In this document: positions 62,347 through 64,000 of the stretch, in pieces
Layout: each line of letters starts with the position of its first letter
How positions within the stretch are numbered: position 1 is the stretch's first letter
DNA from: an uncultured Parolsenella sp.
Lineage (GTDB): Bacteria; Actinomycetota; Coriobacteriia; Coriobacteriales; Atopobiaceae
Length of the DNA stretch: 64,000 nucleotides
NCBI RefSeq assembly: GCF_934660935.1
Contig: NZ_CAKUIH010000003.1
Span: 124,001 to 188,000, forward strand
Direction of reading: 5' to 3'
Position numbers and translations under genes: made by a program
The notes under the pieces: model-generated
Told to the model about the DNA's origin: nothing
Databases searched by the model: none
What the model saw: only the letters and a program-made list of their open reading frames with translations

Positions 62347-64000
62347 CTACATCTGGGAGAGCTTCTCGCTCAGCAGCTGGTTGAAGAGCTTGGGGTTACC
62401 CTTGCCGCGGCTCTCCTTCATGCACTGGCCCACGAGGAAGCCGACGACCTTGGTGTTGCCGCCGCGATACTGCTCTACCTGCTCGCCACAACGCGCGAGC
62501 ACGGCGTCAACCACGGGCTCGAGCGCGCCGGTGTCGCTCACCTGGCGCATGCCGCGCTCGTCGACGACCTTCTCGGGGTCAAGGTCGGTGCCGTTGACCG
62601 CGTCGAGCACTTCGCGCGCCTGGGCGAACGAGATAGCATCGCCCGCGAGCAGGGCGCTCAGGCTCGCGACCTGGGCAGGCGTGAGCGCGTCATAGCCGGG
62701 CACAAGGTTCACCATGACGTTACCCACGGTGAGTATGGCCTTCTCCGGCACGAGCTTGCAGGCCTCCTCGAAGAACTCCGCCGTCACGGGGTCGCCGGCA
62801 ATCTGCTCGGCGTCCGCGCGCTTGAGGCCGTACTGCTCGCAGAAGCGGTCGCGCTTGGCATCCGGCAGCTCCGGGATCTCCGCGCGGCACTCGTCGATGA
62901 ACTCGTCCGTGAGGTCGAACGGGGCGAGGTCCGGGTCCGGGAAGAGACGGTAGTCATCCGCCGTCTCCTTCACACGCATGACGACGGTGCGCTTGCGGCT
63001 GGGCTCCCAGTGGCGCGTCTCCTGGTAGATGACGCCGCCCTCCTCGAGGACCTCGGCCTGGCGGCAGATCTCGTACTCGAGGCCGTCGTGCAGGGCCTTG
63101 AAGGAGTTGAGGTTCTTGAGCTCGGTCTTCGTGCCGAGCTTAGTCTCGCCGCGGCGGCGCAGGCTGACGTTGCCGTCGCAGCGCATGGAGCCCTTCTCCA
63201 TCGAGCAGTCAGAGATGCCCAGCGTCAGGAACACGCGGCGGAGCTTCTCCATGAACAGGCGCGCCTCCTCGGGCGTGCGGAGGTCTGGCTCGGTCACGAG
63301 CTCGATGAGGGGCGTGCCGCAGCGGTTGTAGTCGACGAGGCTCTCCGTCGCGCCGCCAATGCGACCCTCCTCGCCGCCCACGTGGACCATCTTGGCGGCG
63401 TCCTCCTCCATGTGGATGCGCAGGATGCGGATGGGCACGGTGTAGGAGCCGTCCTCCGCGCGCTCGGGAAGCACGAGGTTGGCGGTGTCGTAGGTGCCCT
63501 GGCTCGAGGCCTTGGGGCGGGCGGCGCCGCCCTCGGGCAGGTGGTCGCTCATGGCGGTCGAGAGGCCCACGGCGTTGGCGCTGGCGCTGGCGAGGCTCTG
63601 GGCCTCGGCCTCGCCGAAGGCGCACTCCGGGCGCTCCGCGGCACCACGACCGGTGACCTCGAGGTTGAGGTGGCCGTGCATGCAGAAGGCGACGGGACCC
63701 TGCGTGGTCTGGAAGTTCTTGGCCATGTCGGGATAGAAGTAGTGCTTGCGGTAGAACATGCTGTGACGCATGATCTCGCAGTTCGTGGCCAGGCCCGCCT
63801 TCACGATCGACTGGATGGCGCGGCGGTTGGGCACAGGCAGCGCACCCGGAAGACCCAGGCAGACGGGGCACACGTTAGTGTTGGGCTCGTCGTCATGGGA
63901 CAGGTGGCAGTTACAGAACATCTTCGTGTCGAGCGTGGTGAGCTCGGTGTGGATCTCGAGGCCGATCACGGCCTCCCAATCCTGGAGAACGTCGGCGAGC
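62347..64000 (-). CDS. gatB: Aspartyl/glutamyl-tRNA amidotransferase subunit B (5' end outside the window)
   Basis: GatB, with GatA and GatC, converts Asp-tRNA(Asn) or Glu-tRNA(Gln) to the amide. The frame stays open through base 64000 (LADVLQDWEAVIGLEIHTEL), so the true start lies beyond the edge. Visible marks: IGLEIHTELTT, zinc cysteines CNCHLS..CPVCLG, and the MRCDGNVSLRRRGETKLGTK core. The C-terminal YqeY/GatB helical domain ends at LLSEKLSQM. gatA and gatC are expected upstream. Confidence 0.95.
   Translation of the reverse strand, partial: LADVLQDWEAVIGLEIHTELTTLDTKMFCNCHLSHDDEPNTNVCPVCLGLPGALPVPNRRAIQSIVKAGLATNCEIMRHSMFYRKHYFYPDMAKNFQTTQGPVAFCMHGHLNLEVTGRGAAERPECAFGEAEAQSLASASANAVGLSTAMSDHLPEGGAARPKASSQGTYDTANLVLPERAEDGSYTVPIRILRIHMEEDAAKMVHVGGEEGRIGGATESLVDYNRCGTPLIELVTEPDLRTPEEARLFMEKLRRVFLTLGISDCSMEKGSMRCDGNVSLRRRGETKLGTKTELKNLNSFKALHDGLEYEICRQAEVLEEGGVIYQETRHWEPSRKRTVVMRVKETADDYRLFPDPDLAPFDLTDEFIDECRAEIPELPDAKRDRFCEQYGLKRADAEQIAGDPVTAEFFEEACKLVPEKAILTVGNVMVNLVPGYDALTPAQVASLSALLAGDAISFAQAREVLDAVNGTDLDPEKVVDERGMRQVSDTGALEPVVDAVLARCGEQVEQYRGGNTKVVGFLVGQCMKESRGKGNPKLFNQLLSEKLSQM

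Noticed and set aside
61095..62384. 429-codon plus-strand frame over the D-hydroxyacid dehydrogenase
   Set aside because: Mirror frame. Only the first part, before 61305, looks slightly protein-like and is noted as a possible remnant.

Overview
The window is high-GC DNA with dense coding and short operons. Starts are often GTG or TTG, tRNA genes encode their CCA ends, and several Gram-positive traits appear: an LPXTG cell-wall protein, GatB-dependent tRNA amidation, a single RelA/SpoT protein and a CarD regulator. With the gene order secD-recJ-rel-MBL and the QueH protein, this points to an Actinomycetota of class Coriobacteriia, most likely an Olsenella/Atopobium-type host-associated anaerobe. 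The placement is inferred from gene content and not from a marker-gene comparison.

Layout. 1-2.3 kb: the 5' part of a diacylglycerol-kinase-type gene, a tRNA-Pro/tRNA-Gly pair, a structured-RNA candidate and one orphan gene with foreign codon usage. 2.3-6.3 kb: a PTS module on the minus strand (IIA, a 1-phosphofructokinase-like kinase, HPr, Enzyme I). 6.6-7.2 kb: tRNAs Lys, Lys, His and Arg. 7.4-12.3 kb: amino-acid synthesis from aspartate, with asd-lysC diverging from thrC-thrB. 12.3-22.2 kb: VanZ-like protein, an Ala-rich membrane protein, Rho with a long disordered N-terminus, ArgS, nicotinate phosphoribosyltransferase, a small tail-anchored protein and a radical SAM protein. 22.4-24.4 kb: tRNA-Ala, a probable 6S RNA and a WecA/TagO-type glycosyl-1-phosphate transferase. 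24.6-28.6 kb: infC-rpmI-rplT behind an apparent attenuator, an rRNA methyltransferase, CarD and tRNA-Leu. 28.7-38.1 kb: a tight minus-strand operon secD-recJ-rel-MBL, preceded by tgt. 38.4-43.9 kb: coiled-coil tail-anchored protein, gpmA, mntH, queA and a DUF1622 protein. 44.1-52.8 kb: tRNA-Asp, GNAT, DegV, a frameshifted LPXTG adhesin between two copies of a palindromic repeat, malic enzyme and tRNA-Ala. 53-64 kb: cardiolipin synthase, a double zinc-ribbon protein, two SDR oxidoreductases, queH, a candidate C-rich sRNA, a D-2-hydroxyacid dehydrogenase and the 3' part of gatB.

How the parts work together. The PTS genes supply phosphoryl transfer and a sugar-phosphate kinase, but no membrane IIB/IIC is in the window. 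lysC and asd make aspartate semialdehyde; thrB and thrC finish threonine, while homoserine dehydrogenase is elsewhere. Three queuosine genes (tgt, queA, queH) are spread over 23 kb. Translation and stress functions dominate the conserved core (IF3, L35, L20, ArgS, GatB, Rel, Rho, CarD, 6S RNA).

The less ordinary material lies between genes. Degenerate tandem repeats with units of roughly 24-37 nt recur in many gaps and sometimes enter coding regions (vanZ-like, cls, the end of the radical SAM gene). Three long inverted repeats carry no gene. A 66-nt near-perfect palindrome with a shared tail occurs twice, flanking the adhesin. The strongest candidates for follow-up are this adhesin cassette, the IF3 gene with an apparent AUA start behind an attenuator, the RecJ-helicase fusion, the C-rich sRNA candidate and the long inverted repeats.
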